From an uncultured Draconibacterium sp. (GTDB taxonomy: Bacteria; Bacteroidota; Bacteroidia; Bacteroidales; Prolixibacteraceae), in assembly GCF_963676815.1 (NCBI RefSeq), contig NZ_OY781365.1, positions 1 through 64,000 on the forward strand: a DNA stretch of 64,000 nucleotides, in the 5' to 3' direction. Within the stretch, counting starts at the first letter, position 1; the number at the start of each line of letters is the position of its first letter. The position numbers were made by a program, and so were the translations under genes. Under the pieces are notes generated by a model that was given only the letters and a program-made list of their open reading frames with translations, was not told the origin of the DNA and did no database searches. Shown here in pieces: positions 36,567 through 45,898 of the stretch.

Positions 36567-37232
36567 ATGACGACCATCGAGAAAGATAATTTTATACAGT
36601 ACAAAAATCAATTAGGCGCGTTTATTAAAGCAACAAGTGACATCTCTGACTCCTCCTGGGCAAAGGTTTGCGACATTATGCAATTCTATAAAGTAAAGAA
36701 AGGTACGAGATTACTGGATTACTTAAGGGTGGAACATGCCGTCCGGTTTTTGGGAGATGGCATTGTAAAATGTGAAGATCATTTTAATGGAAATTCTTTT
36801 GTGTATGACTTTAGGGTTGCGCCAATTATACTGAGTGAAACATTTTCGTTTCTCAATAATAAACCATCACGCATTACTTTGGAAGCGGTAACCGATTGTG
36901 AGTTCATTGAACTTCCACGCGAAACTTTTATTCCGCTGTTATTTTCAAATCCTGATCTGGCAAAGTTTGCCACTATTGGAGTTGCCAATTACCTCGGAAT
37001 GACTCACTACAAACTGGCATTACGCCGGACACTGAATGCAGAAAATCGTTACAAACAGTTTTTGAGGGAATTTCCGCTGGTTGCCAAATATTGTGAACTA
37101 AAAGATATCTCATCGTATTTGGATATCACTCCACAGAGCCTCAGTAGGATAAGAAAAACAATCCGGTGGACAAAAGAAGAATTGGAACTGGAGGTTTTAA
37201 GTAATGAACTGGAAGTAGTACAAGGATCCTAA
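36567..37232 (+). CDS. Crp/Fnr family regulator without cysteine cluster
   Basis: 221 aa. N-terminal cyclic-nucleotide-binding-like beta-roll (about 20-130), long dimer helix, and a C-terminal winged helix with 'DISSYLDITPQSLSRIRKTI' as recognition helix. No N-terminal Cys cluster, so not an Fe-S sensor. Bacteroidetes members often act as one-component sensors of unknown ligands. Divergent from the two lipoprotein genes, which it may control. Confidence 0.85.
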   Translation: MTTIEKDNFIQYKNQLGAFIKATSDISDSSWAKVCDIMQFYKVKKGTRLLDYLRVEHAVRFLGDGIVKCEDHFNGNSFVYDFRVAPIILSETFSFLNNKPSRITLEAVTDCEFIELPRETFIPLLFSNPDLAKFATIGVANYLGMTHYKLALRRTLNAENRYKQFLREFPLVAKYCELKDISSYLDITPQSLSRIRKTIRWTKEELELEVLSNELEVVQGS

Positions 37233-37327
37233 GTATTTTTTTGCTTACTCAAAGTAAAACGAGAAGAATAAAACGAAAGGATAAATTCTCAACAGTTTCT
37301 AAAGCTCAATCTTTAAAACAATTGATA

Positions 37328-38440
37328 CTATTTCAACTGGCAACGCATTAAAACCGGATTTCCGGTTGCTGCAATATGCAGCTGCACTTTCTCAAACTCT
37401 TTGTGGCGTTTATCCGATATTTTGTGCCCTCCAACTTTGTAGGCCGTAATTGGAATATACAATTCATTTTTTTGCGAAAGAAAAGAAGGATTATCCCAAA
37501 TACCACCGTCGATATTATTAACAGCCTCGGCAAAATAAAGTGTTTCCCAGGTACTTTTATTTATCAATGCAGTGGTTTGATGCGACCCCAGCCAGTAGGT
37601 AAGAAAAATATAATTACTGTTTTCGAAATAGCTTTTTATTTTTGAGTGATGCGTGTTGTTGATGTACCTCAAGGTTTCCATATCATCCTTATTTACTGTA
37701 TTTTGCCAAATTTTAGCAAATGATGGGTAACCGTCGCTTTCAATTAAATACTCAGGTATAAACGTATTCTTTTCATAGGCAAATACCGTGTCGTTATACG
37801 ACGAAACCAGCTTTATATTTTTGTTTGCTGAAACCGCCAGATTCGAGCGCCCCAAATCCCGCAAGCGTTGTTCAGGAAGCTTAATATTTTTTGGAGTTTT
37901 ATTAGGGCTGTAAACGGTATATAATCCATAACCCGGCACATCGTTCACAACAAAAAATTGGCCTTTCGATTCAAAAAACTGACTCCCCGGCATATTTGCA
38001 TTTATCAATTTTGTTTTAAAATCACCGTCTTTGCCAACTACATATATTCCATCTTCGGCCAAAACCGCAAAATCTTTTTTATACGAAATAATATCCAGTG
38101 GATTTTTGATCTTACCTCTCCCCTCGTTGTTACTTACAATCGTATTTATAAAATCTCCTGTTTTTTTAAATCGAATAAAACTTATTTCGCGGGCCCGGCG
38201 TTGAAGTATGATCAAGTTGCCATCTATTTCTTTAATGTTTAAAATATCACCAAACTCAATATTGGCTTCATTTACTTTTAACTCTAGGTAATTCAGGTTT
38301 TCTACAAAACTTGAAATGGGCAAAATATCTGTCGATTTTTGTAGTAATATTTGCGGTAATCCATTCTTCACCGCTGGTTTTTCGGTGCACGAATTAAAAA
38401 TCAGCAACAAGAATAATAAAATATAAATTGAATGTTTCAC
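37328..38440 (-). CDS. Six-bladed beta-propeller lipoprotein
   Basis: About 370 aa from a GTG start at 38440 (V/MKHSIYILLFLLLIFNSC), which gives a perfect lipoprotein signal; the frame is open 25 codons further upstream without family resemblance. Body is the Bacteroidetes six-bladed propeller family ('NLIILQRRAREISFIRFKKT', 'ISYKKDFAVLAEDGIYVVGK'). Role unknown; often near carbohydrate or signalling genes. Divergent from the LytTR regulator. Confidence 0.8.
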   Translation of the reverse strand: MKHSIYILLFLLLIFNSCTEKPAVKNGLPQILLQKSTDILPISSFVENLNYLELKVNEANIEFGDILNIKEIDGNLIILQRRAREISFIRFKKTGDFINTIVSNNEGRGKIKNPLDIISYKKDFAVLAEDGIYVVGKDGDFKTKLINANMPGSQFFESKGQFFVVNDVPGYGLYTVYSPNKTPKNIKLPEQRLRDLGRSNLAVSANKNIKLVSSYNDTVFAYEKNTFIPEYLIESDGYPSFAKIWQNTVNKDDMETLRYINNTHHSKIKSYFENSNYIFLTYWLGSHQTTALINKSTWETLYFAEAVNNIDGGIWDNPSFLSQKNELYIPITAYKVGGHKISDKRHKEFEKVQLHIAATGNPVLMRCQLK

Positions 38441-38612
38441 GACTTTAATCTTTCTGTAAATGTTTAATGTGTTCCGTTCAGACAAATACCATGCCTTTGA
38501 TGAGCCACAAAGCAATGAATAATATTTAGGAATTAATTAAGAAAGAATAATTAAATTGTTTTTTTGAAATTAAGAAGCAAACATTTAATATTGACAATTA
38601 AACAGTTTTTCG

Positions 38613-39440
38613 TTGAACCTATCATTTTTTAATAACAGCTTTAGTTTGCTCGACCGCAAAAAAGACAGGTACTTTCTTATTATTACCGTTCTGGTTTTCA
38701 GCATTTTCTTTATCAATGTTTTTAAACCCTGGAATATTGGTCGTTGGTATTCCGATTCACCCCTCGTTCAGTTTCTCCGACTTTCGAGCTATGGTTTTAT
38801 TTCCTCGCTGGTATTCTTGTTCACACAGTTCCCACTTCGTAGGATCTTCCATCAACAAACATTCAACCTCAAAAACTACTTGTTGTGGATTTTTATTGAA
38901 ATTGTATTGATCAGCCTCGTATATATTTTTCTGTATGGCAATCCGGTTGGCAACTTTATCAACGATTTCCTTTTTTCGTTAAAATATACCGTGCTTGGGA
39001 TTATGATTCCCTACACTTTTGCGCTTCTTCTGATTTATTACAAAAAGCACAGCGAAGAAATTGAACAACTACAAAACAGGCTGTCAGGAACCGCCCAAAA
39101 CCAGCTTTTAACTTTTACTGATGATAAAGGAAAACCACGTTTTTCAATTCGATGTAAGGATTTTCTTTACATTGAGTCAACCGACAACTATGTAACCGTA
39201 AACTTTATACTGGAAGGAAGATTACATCGAAAATTATTGCGTAATACCATGAAAAATATGGAAAGCCAGCTGGGGTCCGAATCGATACTGCGTTGTCATC
39301 GTTCGTTTATGGTGAATACCCAAAATGTTAACTTTGTTCAGAAAGAAAATAAAAAGCTAAGTCTACATCTGAATTTTTCTGAAGTTACTATTCCGGTATC
39401 TGAAAAATATTCGCCCCTGCTTTTATCCGTTTTATCCTAG
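38613..39440 (+). CDS. Membrane-anchored LytTR transcription regulator
   Basis: 275 aa, TTG start (no in-frame ATG is nearby upstream). Four transmembrane helices (about 20-150, e.g. 'YFLIITVLVFSIFFINVF', 'YTVLGIMIPYTFALLLIYY') followed by a short coiled linker and the LytTR DNA-binding domain (about 170-275: 'CKDFLYIESTDNYVTVNF', 'ILRCHRSFMVN'). No receiver domain, so it is a one-component membrane sensor-regulator. Likely targets are itself, the divergent propeller gene or the small secreted protein downstream. Confidence 0.88.
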   Translation: MNLSFFNNSFSLLDRKKDRYFLIITVLVFSIFFINVFKPWNIGRWYSDSPLVQFLRLSSYGFISSLVFLFTQFPLRRIFHQQTFNLKNYLLWIFIEIVLISLVYIFLYGNPVGNFINDFLFSLKYTVLGIMIPYTFALLLIYYKKHSEEIEQLQNRLSGTAQNQLLTFTDDKGKPRFSIRCKDFLYIESTDNYVTVNFILEGRLHRKLLRNTMKNMESQLGSESILRCHRSFMVNTQNVNFVQKENKKLSLHLNFSEVTIPVSEKYSPLLLSVLS

Positions 39441-39564
39441 CCACCAAAAATTCGTCCCTAAATAGCGAATTTCGTCCCTTTAATTTGCAAAAACAAATGT
39501 TGCTCCTAATCTTTGTAACACACTAAATAAGTGCAATTTAAAATCACATATAAATTTTTATACA

Positions 39565-39936
39565 ATGAAAAAATTAATGTTTTTTGTTTTTGTCCTCTTT
39601 GTTGCAACCATTACGGTTAATGCAAGCAATTCTCGGAACAACAAAGAAGTTATTGGAGAATGGAAATACGAAGTTCCGAATGCACCTTACGGTTACAATG
39701 CCGGAAATCTAGTATTTGAAGAAAAAGAAGGTAACCTGACCGGTCACGTAAAACTGGAAGACGGGTACAAGATTGATCTGAAAGATATAACTTATGAAGA
39801 TGGAGTGTTAAAATTTGGTTTATACGTTGATTACGATTACGTAACACTGAAGATTACCATTGAAGGAGAGGAAATGAAAGGAATTGTAAACAGCCCCGAA
39901 GGTGAAATTCCGATTACTGCCAAAAAGGTGAAATAG
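39565..39936 (+). CDS. Small secreted protein, unknown
   Basis: 123 aa with signal peptide (about 1-20, ending VNAS). Mature part is a beta-rich 'GEWKYEVPNAPYGYNAGNLV' to 'KGIVNSPEGEIPITAKKVK' domain, resembling small lipocalin-like/DUF-type extracellular proteins that follow 'GxW' motifs. 124 bp after the LytTR gene and closed by a strong terminator. Confidence 0.72.
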   Translation: MKKLMFFVFVLFVATITVNASNSRNNKEVIGEWKYEVPNAPYGYNAGNLVFEEKEGNLTGHVKLEDGYKIDLKDITYEDGVLKFGLYVDYDYVTLKITIEGEEMKGIVNSPEGEIPITAKKVK

Positions 39937-39952
39937 TTTCACTACAATATGT

Positions 39953-39991
39953 AAAAAGGCCGCTGCAAAATGATTTGCAGCGGCCTTTTTA
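39953..39991. terminator. Bidirectional terminator
   Basis: AAAAAGGCCGCTGCAAA / TTTGCAGCGGCCTTTTT hairpin with a short loop between the convergent small secreted protein and GH88/105 genes. Confidence 0.88.
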
Positions 39992-40009
39992 TATGCTAAA
40001 ATCGATAAA

Positions 40010-41113
40010 TTAATACAGTTTTTTCACCTCGCTGCCAGCCAGTAAAAAGGCTCCTGTTCCGTATACTTCCCAACTGTCAGCTTCGAAGTTTTTTCGTGGA
40101 TCGGCACCAATTGGCTGACACCAGCCCACGTGTCCATCGGGCTGAATCAAACCATTTAATCCTACCCAGGCTTTTTCAACTGCAGGCAGGTAAGTGTCTT
40201 TGTCCAGAATTCCATTATTGATTCCCCACGCCAAAGCGTAACAGTAAAAACCTGATCCACTGGCTTCTCCTCCGGGAAATGATTCCGGGTCGAGCAAACT
40301 GGCACGCCACAATCCGTCTTCCTGTTGCAGCGAAACAATTTTTGCCGCCATTTCTTTGTAATTCTGAATGTAAAAATCGCGGTTCGGATAATCCTCCGGC
40401 AACTCAGAAAGTACACGAACCAAACCGCCCATAACCCAGCCGTTTCCTCTCGACCAGAAAATTTTCTTTCCGTTGGCTTCGTGCTTTTCTTCAATTACGG
40501 GCTCGTTCCATTTATAACTCATATCGCGGGCATACAAATGGTATTCTTTATCCCAAAGCAAGTTGTAGGTTTCCTTCCACAATTTATCCGAAAGTTTCAG
40601 GTATTTATCATCGTCTAAAGTCATTCCCAGTTTTACAAATGCCGGAGGTGCCATAAATAGTGCATCACACCACCACCATGTTTTTTCGAAAATACCTTCG
40701 GCTTCGTAAGGTGTTTCCATAAATTTATCCATAGTTGCAATAAAAGGGGCAATCATTTTTTTATCACCCGACACCCGGTACATATCAATGTAAGTCTGGC
40801 AAATCACATGGTCGTCGGCATGATGTAAACGTGGTCCCGGTTTCCATTCGTTGGCCTCTCCCATTTCGTACATGGCCTTCCATATCTTTTTCGAACCGGT
40901 TGTTTCGAAGGCTGCAAACACTCCGGCATAAAATGCACCGTTGGTCCAGTCGTACAACTCGTGTTTTGGATGATCCAATTGCCAGTTCAGGGCTTTGGTC
41001 ATGGTCTTTTTTATGTATTTGTCTTTAAAAAGCTTTTCATTTCCGGCTTTTTGTGCCATTGAAGATCCGCTTAGCAGAACAGTGGCAAGAAGAATTAGAA
41101 TCGTTTTATTCAT
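40010..41113 (-). CDS. Secreted GH88/GH105 unsaturated glycuronyl hydrolase
   Basis: 367 aa, signal peptide 1-20 (ending SSMAQ). (alpha/alpha)6 barrel of the GH88/GH105 group: 'LYDWTNGAFYAGVFAAFE', 'RLHHADDHVICQTYIDMYR' (catalytic Asp region), 'IFWSRGNGWVMGGLVRVL', 'ASGSGFYCYALAWGINNG'. These enzymes hydrate and cleave unsaturated uronyl residues left by polysaccharide lyases on pectin (rhamnogalacturonan) or other uronic-acid glycans. No SusC/D pair or lyase is in the window, so the glycan is unknown. Confidence 0.88.
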   Translation of the reverse strand: MNKTILILLATVLLSGSSMAQKAGNEKLFKDKYIKKTMTKALNWQLDHPKHELYDWTNGAFYAGVFAAFETTGSKKIWKAMYEMGEANEWKPGPRLHHADDHVICQTYIDMYRVSGDKKMIAPFIATMDKFMETPYEAEGIFEKTWWWCDALFMAPPAFVKLGMTLDDDKYLKLSDKLWKETYNLLWDKEYHLYARDMSYKWNEPVIEEKHEANGKKIFWSRGNGWVMGGLVRVLSELPEDYPNRDFYIQNYKEMAAKIVSLQQEDGLWRASLLDPESFPGGEASGSGFYCYALAWGINNGILDKDTYLPAVEKAWVGLNGLIQPDGHVGWCQPIGADPRKNFEADSWEVYGTGAFLLAGSEVKKLY

Positions 41114-41266
41114 ATTGATTTAAGTTTGCTGCAAACTTATGCAATCGATTGCAATTCACAAAATTCTTTAACAAATTTATTCATCGATCAAAAACGGAAC
41201 AACCAAGACATAAAATCACAATTTGAATTCTACTTAACTTTAATTTTAAATTAACACCACTGATGC

Positions 41267-41296
41267 TTGTTCAATTCAATATTATAATTATACTTG
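41267..41296 (+). promoter_or_regulatory. Promoter of the his operon
   Basis: TTG (41267-41269), 19-bp spacer, TATACTTG (41289-41296; one mismatch to TAnnTTTG). Predicted start point is about 10 bp before the leader-peptide ATG. Confidence 0.65.
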
Positions 41297-41312
41297 CAGC
41301 AAAATAACTGAT

Positions 41313-41375
41313 ATGACAGCAAGAACATTACATCACGGCCATCATTGGAAAAACCAACCATCGGGTAGGCTGTAA
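41313..41375 (+). CDS. His-operon leader peptide (20 aa)
   Basis: MTARTLHHGHHWKNQPSGRL, 20 codons plus TAA. Four of its five residues at 7-11 are histidine (HHGHH), as expected of an attenuation leader: ribosomes would stall at the His codons when charged tRNA-His is scarce. It precedes a terminator hairpin and hisG. Too short to be found by normal gene calling; the position and composition make the case. Confidence 0.82.
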   Translation: MTARTLHHGHHWKNQPSGRL

Positions 41376-41408
41376 TTGTTTTGTTCAAACTCAACGATAT
41401 TAATTTAT

Positions 41409-41440
41409 AAAGGCTTGCCATTAAAGGCAGGCCTTTTTTT
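41409..41440 (+). terminator. His-operon attenuator
   Basis: Stem AAAGGC-t-TGCC pairs with GGCA-GGCCTTT around ATTAAA and is followed by seven T, 14 bp before the hisG ATG. With the His-rich leader upstream it forms a classical attenuator. The competing antiterminator pairing was not worked out. Confidence 0.8.
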
Positions 41441-41453
41441 ATATAAAACAGAC

Positions 41454-42311
41454 ATGGAAAAACTCAAAATTGCTATTCAGACAAAAGGAAGGTTAAACGA
41501 AGACTCAATGGGCCTGATCAACGAGGCAGGAATTGGATTGAGCGTAGGTAGACGAAAATTGGTATCGGAAGCGAAAAACTTCCCGATGGATGCCTTGTTC
41601 TTACGCGACGATGATATTCCGCAAACCGTTGCCGACGGTGTTGCCGACATTGGCGTTGTTGGCGAGAACGAAATGGCAGAGAAAGACGAGAACGTGGTAA
41701 TTGCCAAACGTCTTGGATTCTCGAAATGCCGCCTATCGCTGGCTATTCCAAAGTCTCTCGATTATCCGGGAGTTGAATTCTTCAACGGCAAAAAAATTGC
41801 CACCTCCTACCCTGTTATTCTGAAAAAGTTTCTGGACCAAAACAACATTAAAGCAGAGATTCACGTAATTACCGGATCGGTAGAAATTGCGCCGGGAATT
41901 GGCTTGGCAGATGCGATTTTCGACATCGTAAGTTCGGGATCAACGCTGGTGAGCAACCGCCTGAAAGAAGTTGAGGTTGTTATGAAATCGGAAGCGGTAT
42001 TGATTGCCAACCCTAACTTATCAGCTGAAAAACAAGAGATTCTTGACGAACTGATTTTCAGAATCGAGTCGGTACAACGTGCTGAAGGTAAAAAGTACAT
42101 TCTTCTGAATGTTCCAAACGAAAAAATTGAAGTAATAACTTCGTTGCTTCCGGGAATGAAATCACCAACTTTAGTGCCACTTGCAAAAGAAGGCTGGAGC
42201 TCGATGCACTCGGTAATTGAAGAAAATGACTTTTGGGATGTAATTGGCAAATTGAAAAAAGCCGGTGCCGAAGGAATTTTGGTAGTTCCAATAGAGAAAA
42301 TGATTTTTTAA
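41454..42311 (+). CDS. hisG: ATP phosphoribosyltransferase, long form
   Basis: 285 aa from the ATG before EKLKIAIQTKGRL; the frame is open further upstream, but that part is the attenuator. Catalyses the first step of histidine synthesis, ATP plus PRPP to PR-ATP. 'ADIGVVGENEMAEK' and 'GIGLADAIFDIVSSGSTL' are the PRPP-binding and catalytic signatures; residues about 210-285 are the C-terminal regulatory (ACT-like) domain for histidine feedback, so no HisZ is needed. Confidence 0.95.
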   Translation: MEKLKIAIQTKGRLNEDSMGLINEAGIGLSVGRRKLVSEAKNFPMDALFLRDDDIPQTVADGVADIGVVGENEMAEKDENVVIAKRLGFSKCRLSLAIPKSLDYPGVEFFNGKKIATSYPVILKKFLDQNNIKAEIHVITGSVEIAPGIGLADAIFDIVSSGSTLVSNRLKEVEVVMKSEAVLIANPNLSAEKQEILDELIFRIESVQRAEGKKYILLNVPNEKIEVITSLLPGMKSPTLVPLAKEGWSSMHSVIEENDFWDVIGKLKKAGAEGILVVPIEKMIF

Positions 42312-42410
42312 CGTTGTACGATTGAATCCGCTTTACAAAAAAGCAAAAGCAATAATTTGCTAATTTCGGGCAGCAATCAGGCTTTGCAGTTGAAAATAAA
42401 AAATGACTTC

Positions 42411-43709
42411 ATGGAAACTTATATAAATCCGGCCAAAAATACCTGGACCGAAATTTTAAAACGTCCGCTTTTCGATGTTTCGGAATTGTACGGCCGTGTG
42501 CAAAACATATTAACAGAAATTCGCGAGCAGGGCGATGAAAAACTGCGCGAATACACCGAACGTTTCGACGGTGTAAAAGTCGACAAATTTGAGGTTTCAG
42601 AGGAAGAAATTGCCAAAGCAGAAGCCACGATCGATCAGGATTTAAAAGACGCGATTGCTTTAGCTGCAGAAAACATCAAAGCTTTTCACAGCGCTCAAAT
42701 GCCGGAAGTCAAAAAAATGGAAACCCGTCCGGGCGTTATCTGCTGGCAGAAACCGGTCGCCATCGAAAAAGTGGGTTTATATATTCCCGGAGGAACAGCA
42801 CCACTTTTTTCAACGGTTTTGATGTTGGCTCTTCCGGCAAAAATTGCGGGTTGTAAACAAATTGTTCTTTGCTCACCACCGAATAAAAGTGGCGAAATTC
42901 ATCCTGCAATTTTGTTTGCCGCAAAAGTTGCAGGTGTAACTCAAATTTATAAACTGGGTGGTGTACAGGCCATTGGAGCAATGGCGTACGGAACCGAAAC
43001 AGTTCCAAAAACCTACAAGATTTTTGGTCCGGGAAATCAATACGTAACAGCTGCCAAACAGCTGGTCAGCATGAACGAAGTTTCAATCGATATGCCTGCC
43101 GGTCCGTCGGAAGTACTGGTTGTTGCCGACGAAACTTCAAATCCGGCTTTTGTGGCTTCCGATCTTTTGTCGCAGGCCGAACACGGTGCCGATAGCCAAG
43201 TGGTACTGGTCACCAATAACGAAAAAACTTTAAAGAAAGTAGTTGCCGAAGTTGAAGCGCAGGTAGCTCAACTGCCAAGAAAAGAACTGGCAGAAAAAGC
43301 ACTTTCGAACAGTGTTCTGATTGTAGTTTCGGATGATGCTGAACGGGTAGATTTAATCAACGAATATGCGCCGGAACACCTAATCATCAGTACAAAAAGT
43401 TATATGAAACTAGCCGATAAAATCACTAACGCCGGATCGGTATTTCTGGGCGAATTCACACCTGAAAGTGCCGGTGATTATGCTTCCGGCACGAATCACA
43501 CGCTGCCTACAAACGGTTGGGCACGATCGTACAGTGGTGTTAATCTGGATAGTTTCCTAAAAAAGATAACATTCCAGGAGATTAGTAAAGAAGGACTTTT
43601 GACAATTGGTCCGGCTATTGAAAAAATGGCTGCTACCGAAGAGCTTGAAGCGCACAAAAATGCAGTAACTTTACGCCTTAATCAGATTAAAGAAAATGGA
43701 ACTAAATAA
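42411..43709 (+). CDS. hisD: Histidinol dehydrogenase
   Basis: 432 aa from METYINPAKN; the upstream extension to a TTG at 42357 is not family-like. Oxidises L-histidinol to histidine with two NAD+. Zinc and active-site residues lie in 'LLSQAEHGADSQV', 'YAPEHLIIST' and 'GTNHTLPTNGWARSYSGV'. Overlaps hisC by 14 bp, so the two are translationally coupled. Confidence 0.96.
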   Translation: METYINPAKNTWTEILKRPLFDVSELYGRVQNILTEIREQGDEKLREYTERFDGVKVDKFEVSEEEIAKAEATIDQDLKDAIALAAENIKAFHSAQMPEVKKMETRPGVICWQKPVAIEKVGLYIPGGTAPLFSTVLMLALPAKIAGCKQIVLCSPPNKSGEIHPAILFAAKVAGVTQIYKLGGVQAIGAMAYGTETVPKTYKIFGPGNQYVTAAKQLVSMNEVSIDMPAGPSEVLVVADETSNPAFVASDLLSQAEHGADSQVVLVTNNEKTLKKVVAEVEAQVAQLPRKELAEKALSNSVLIVVSDDAERVDLINEYAPEHLIISTKSYMKLADKITNAGSVFLGEFTPESAGDYASGTNHTLPTNGWARSYSGVNLDSFLKKITFQEISKEGLLTIGPAIEKMAATEELEAHKNAVTLRLNQIKENGTK

Positions 43710-44727
43710 TCTACTCCGCGAGAACATAAAAAACCTGAAGCCATACTCATCAGCACGTGACGAGTACAGTGGCGACGCGATGGTTTTTCTCGATGCCAAC
43801 GAAAATCCTTTTAACGAACCATACAACCGTTATCCCGATCCTTTACAGCGATTGGTAAAAGAAAAGATTGCGGTATTAAAAAAGGTAGGTTCTGAAAATA
43901 TTTTTCTGGGAAATGGCAGCGATGAACCGATCGATTTGCTTATCCGTGCTTTTTGCGAACCGGGAAAAGACAATGTGGTTAGCATCGACCCAACTTACGG
44001 CATGTACAAAGTAGCTGCAGATATTTCAGGTGTTGAACTTCGCAAAGTTTCACTAACTGAGGATTTTCAGCTGAACATTAATGATGTTCTTGGCGAAACC
44101 GACAAAAACACCAAGCTGATATTTTTATGTTCTCCCAACAATCCAACCGGCAACAGTCTGAAAAAAGAAGCGATGCTGGAGCTGGCCAATCAATTTCACG
44201 GGCTGGTAATTGTTGATGAAGCGTACATCGATTTTGCACCGGGAAAAACCTTAATGGCAGAGCTGGAGCATTATCCCAATCTGGTAATTCTGCAAACTTT
44301 TTCAAAAGCCTGGGGAATGGCCGGAATTCGTTTGGGCATGGCTTTCGGAAGCAAAGAATTGATTGACATTCTGAACAAAATAAAATATCCGTACAACCTG
44401 AATATTCTTACCCAGGAAAAAGCGATGGAACTGCTCGACAAAAAAGTTACCGTACAGAAATGGGTGAAACTATTGATTGCCGAGCGCGAAAAAATGGAAA
44501 AGCTGTTTGTTGAGTTTCCGTTTGTGGTTAAAGTCTATCCATCCGAAGCAAATTTCCTGCTGGTAAAAATGCACGATGCCCGCGGTATTTACAACTACCT
44601 GGTTGAAGAAGGCATTATTGTTCGCGACCGTTCGAAAGTACATTTGTGCGACGAAAGTTTACGAATAACCATTGGTAATTCCGAAGAGAACGAAAGCCTC
44701 TTAAGTGCGCTTAAAAAACTAATTTAA
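43696..44727 (+). CDS. hisC: Histidinol-phosphate aminotransferase
   Basis: 343 aa, class I/II PLP aminotransferase: 'FLDANENPFNEPYNRYPDP', 'CSPNNPTGN', 'VDEAYIDFAPG', and the PLP lysine in 'TFSKAWGMAGIRLGMA'. Converts imidazole-acetol phosphate and glutamate to histidinol phosphate. Five bp before hisB. Confidence 0.96.
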   Translation: MELNNLLRENIKNLKPYSSARDEYSGDAMVFLDANENPFNEPYNRYPDPLQRLVKEKIAVLKKVGSENIFLGNGSDEPIDLLIRAFCEPGKDNVVSIDPTYGMYKVAADISGVELRKVSLTEDFQLNINDVLGETDKNTKLIFLCSPNNPTGNSLKKEAMLELANQFHGLVIVDEAYIDFAPGKTLMAELEHYPNLVILQTFSKAWGMAGIRLGMAFGSKELIDILNKIKYPYNLNILTQEKAMELLDKKVTVQKWVKLLIAEREKMEKLFVEFPFVVKVYPSEANFLLVKMHDARGIYNYLVEEGIIVRDRSKVHLCDESLRITIGNSEENESLLSALKKLI

Positions 44728-44732
44728 AAACG

Positions 44733-45854
44733 ATGAAGAAAGTACTATTTATAGACCGCGACGGTACCTTGAATTACGAAACTGCCGACGAACAAATCGA
44801 TGCATTTGATAAGCTGGAGTTTCTGCCCAAGGTTTTCCGCAATATGCACTACATCAGCAAAAACCTGGATTACGAGCTGGTAATGGTTACCAACCAGGAT
44901 GGTTTAGGTACCGATTCGTTTCCGGAAGATACGTTTTGGCCGGTACATAATTTTATACTAAAAGCATTTGAAAACGAAGGTGTTACTTTCGACGACATAT
45001 GTATCGATCGCCACTTTCCTGAAGATAACTCAACAACACGCAAACCGGCAACCGGAATGCTAACAAAATACATCGAGGGCGATTACGACCTGGCTAACAG
45101 TTTTGTAATCGGCGATCGGAAAACCGATATTATGCTGGCGAAAAACCTTGGAGCAAAAGGTATTTTCATTAATAACGGTGACCAGGTGGAAGAACTGGAA
45201 AAAGAAGGACTGGCGGATGTTTGTGCATTGATTTCCGACGACTGGGATGATATTTACGCTTGTGTGGCCTCGCCACAACGAACTGCAAAAGTTGAACGAA
45301 CCACAAAAGAAACGGCAATTTCTGTTTCGCTAAATCTCGATGGATCGGGAGTATGTAATATTTCAACCGGTTTGGGTTTCTTCGATCACATGCTGGAACA
45401 AATTGGCCGTCATAGTGGCGTTGATCTCGATATCCGGGTAAAAGGAGATTTGGAGGTCGACGAACATCATACGATTGAAGATACGGCGCTGGCTTTAGGC
45501 GAAGCATTTAAAAATGCAGTTGGCAATAAACTGGGTATGGAACGTTACGGATTTTGCCTGCCAATGGACGAGTGCCTGGTAATGGCTGCTATTGATTTTG
45601 GCGGTCGCCCGTGGTTAGTTTGGGAAGCCGAATTTAAACGCGAAATGGTTGGCGACATGCCTACCGAAATGTTTATGCATTTCTTTAAATCATTCTCTGA
45701 TGCGGCGTTGTGTAATTTGAATATCAAAGCTGAAGGAGCCAACGAACATCATAAAATTGAAGCGATTTTCAAAGCATTGGCAAAATCGATAAAAATGGCA
45801 ATACGCCGCGATGTTTTTAACTTCGATTTGCCATCAACAAAAGGAAAATTATAA
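44733..45854 (+). CDS. hisB: Bifunctional histidinol-phosphatase / imidazoleglycerol-phosphate dehydratase
   Basis: 373 aa. N-terminal HAD phosphatase (about 1-165) with nucleophile motif 'FIDRDGTLNYE'; C-terminal dehydratase (about 175-373) with the two metal-binding 'DEHHTIED' and 'NEHHKIEA' motifs and the final 'STKGKL'. Carries out steps 6 and 8 of histidine synthesis. The usual next genes are replaced by a GxxExxY cassette. Confidence 0.96.
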   Translation: MKKVLFIDRDGTLNYETADEQIDAFDKLEFLPKVFRNMHYISKNLDYELVMVTNQDGLGTDSFPEDTFWPVHNFILKAFENEGVTFDDICIDRHFPEDNSTTRKPATGMLTKYIEGDYDLANSFVIGDRKTDIMLAKNLGAKGIFINNGDQVEELEKEGLADVCALISDDWDDIYACVASPQRTAKVERTTKETAISVSLNLDGSGVCNISTGLGFFDHMLEQIGRHSGVDLDIRVKGDLEVDEHHTIEDTALALGEAFKNAVGNKLGMERYGFCLPMDECLVMAAIDFGGRPWLVWEAEFKREMVGDMPTEMFMHFFKSFSDAALCNLNIKAEGANEHHKIEAIFKALAKSIKMAIRRDVFNFDLPSTKGKL

Positions 45855-45856
45855 AT

Positions 45857-45898
45857 TTTTACCGCAGAGATAAAGAGAAAACTCAGAGAACTCAGAAT
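45857..45898. repeat. Left inverted repeat of GxxExxY cassette
   Basis: TTTTACCGCAGAGATAAAGAG and following CTCAGAGAACTCAGAA; the reverse complement of the sequence at 46283-46331, imperfect but clear (ACCGCAGAG and CAGAGAACT shared). It joins the hisB stop to the small gene's ATG. Confidence 0.75.
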
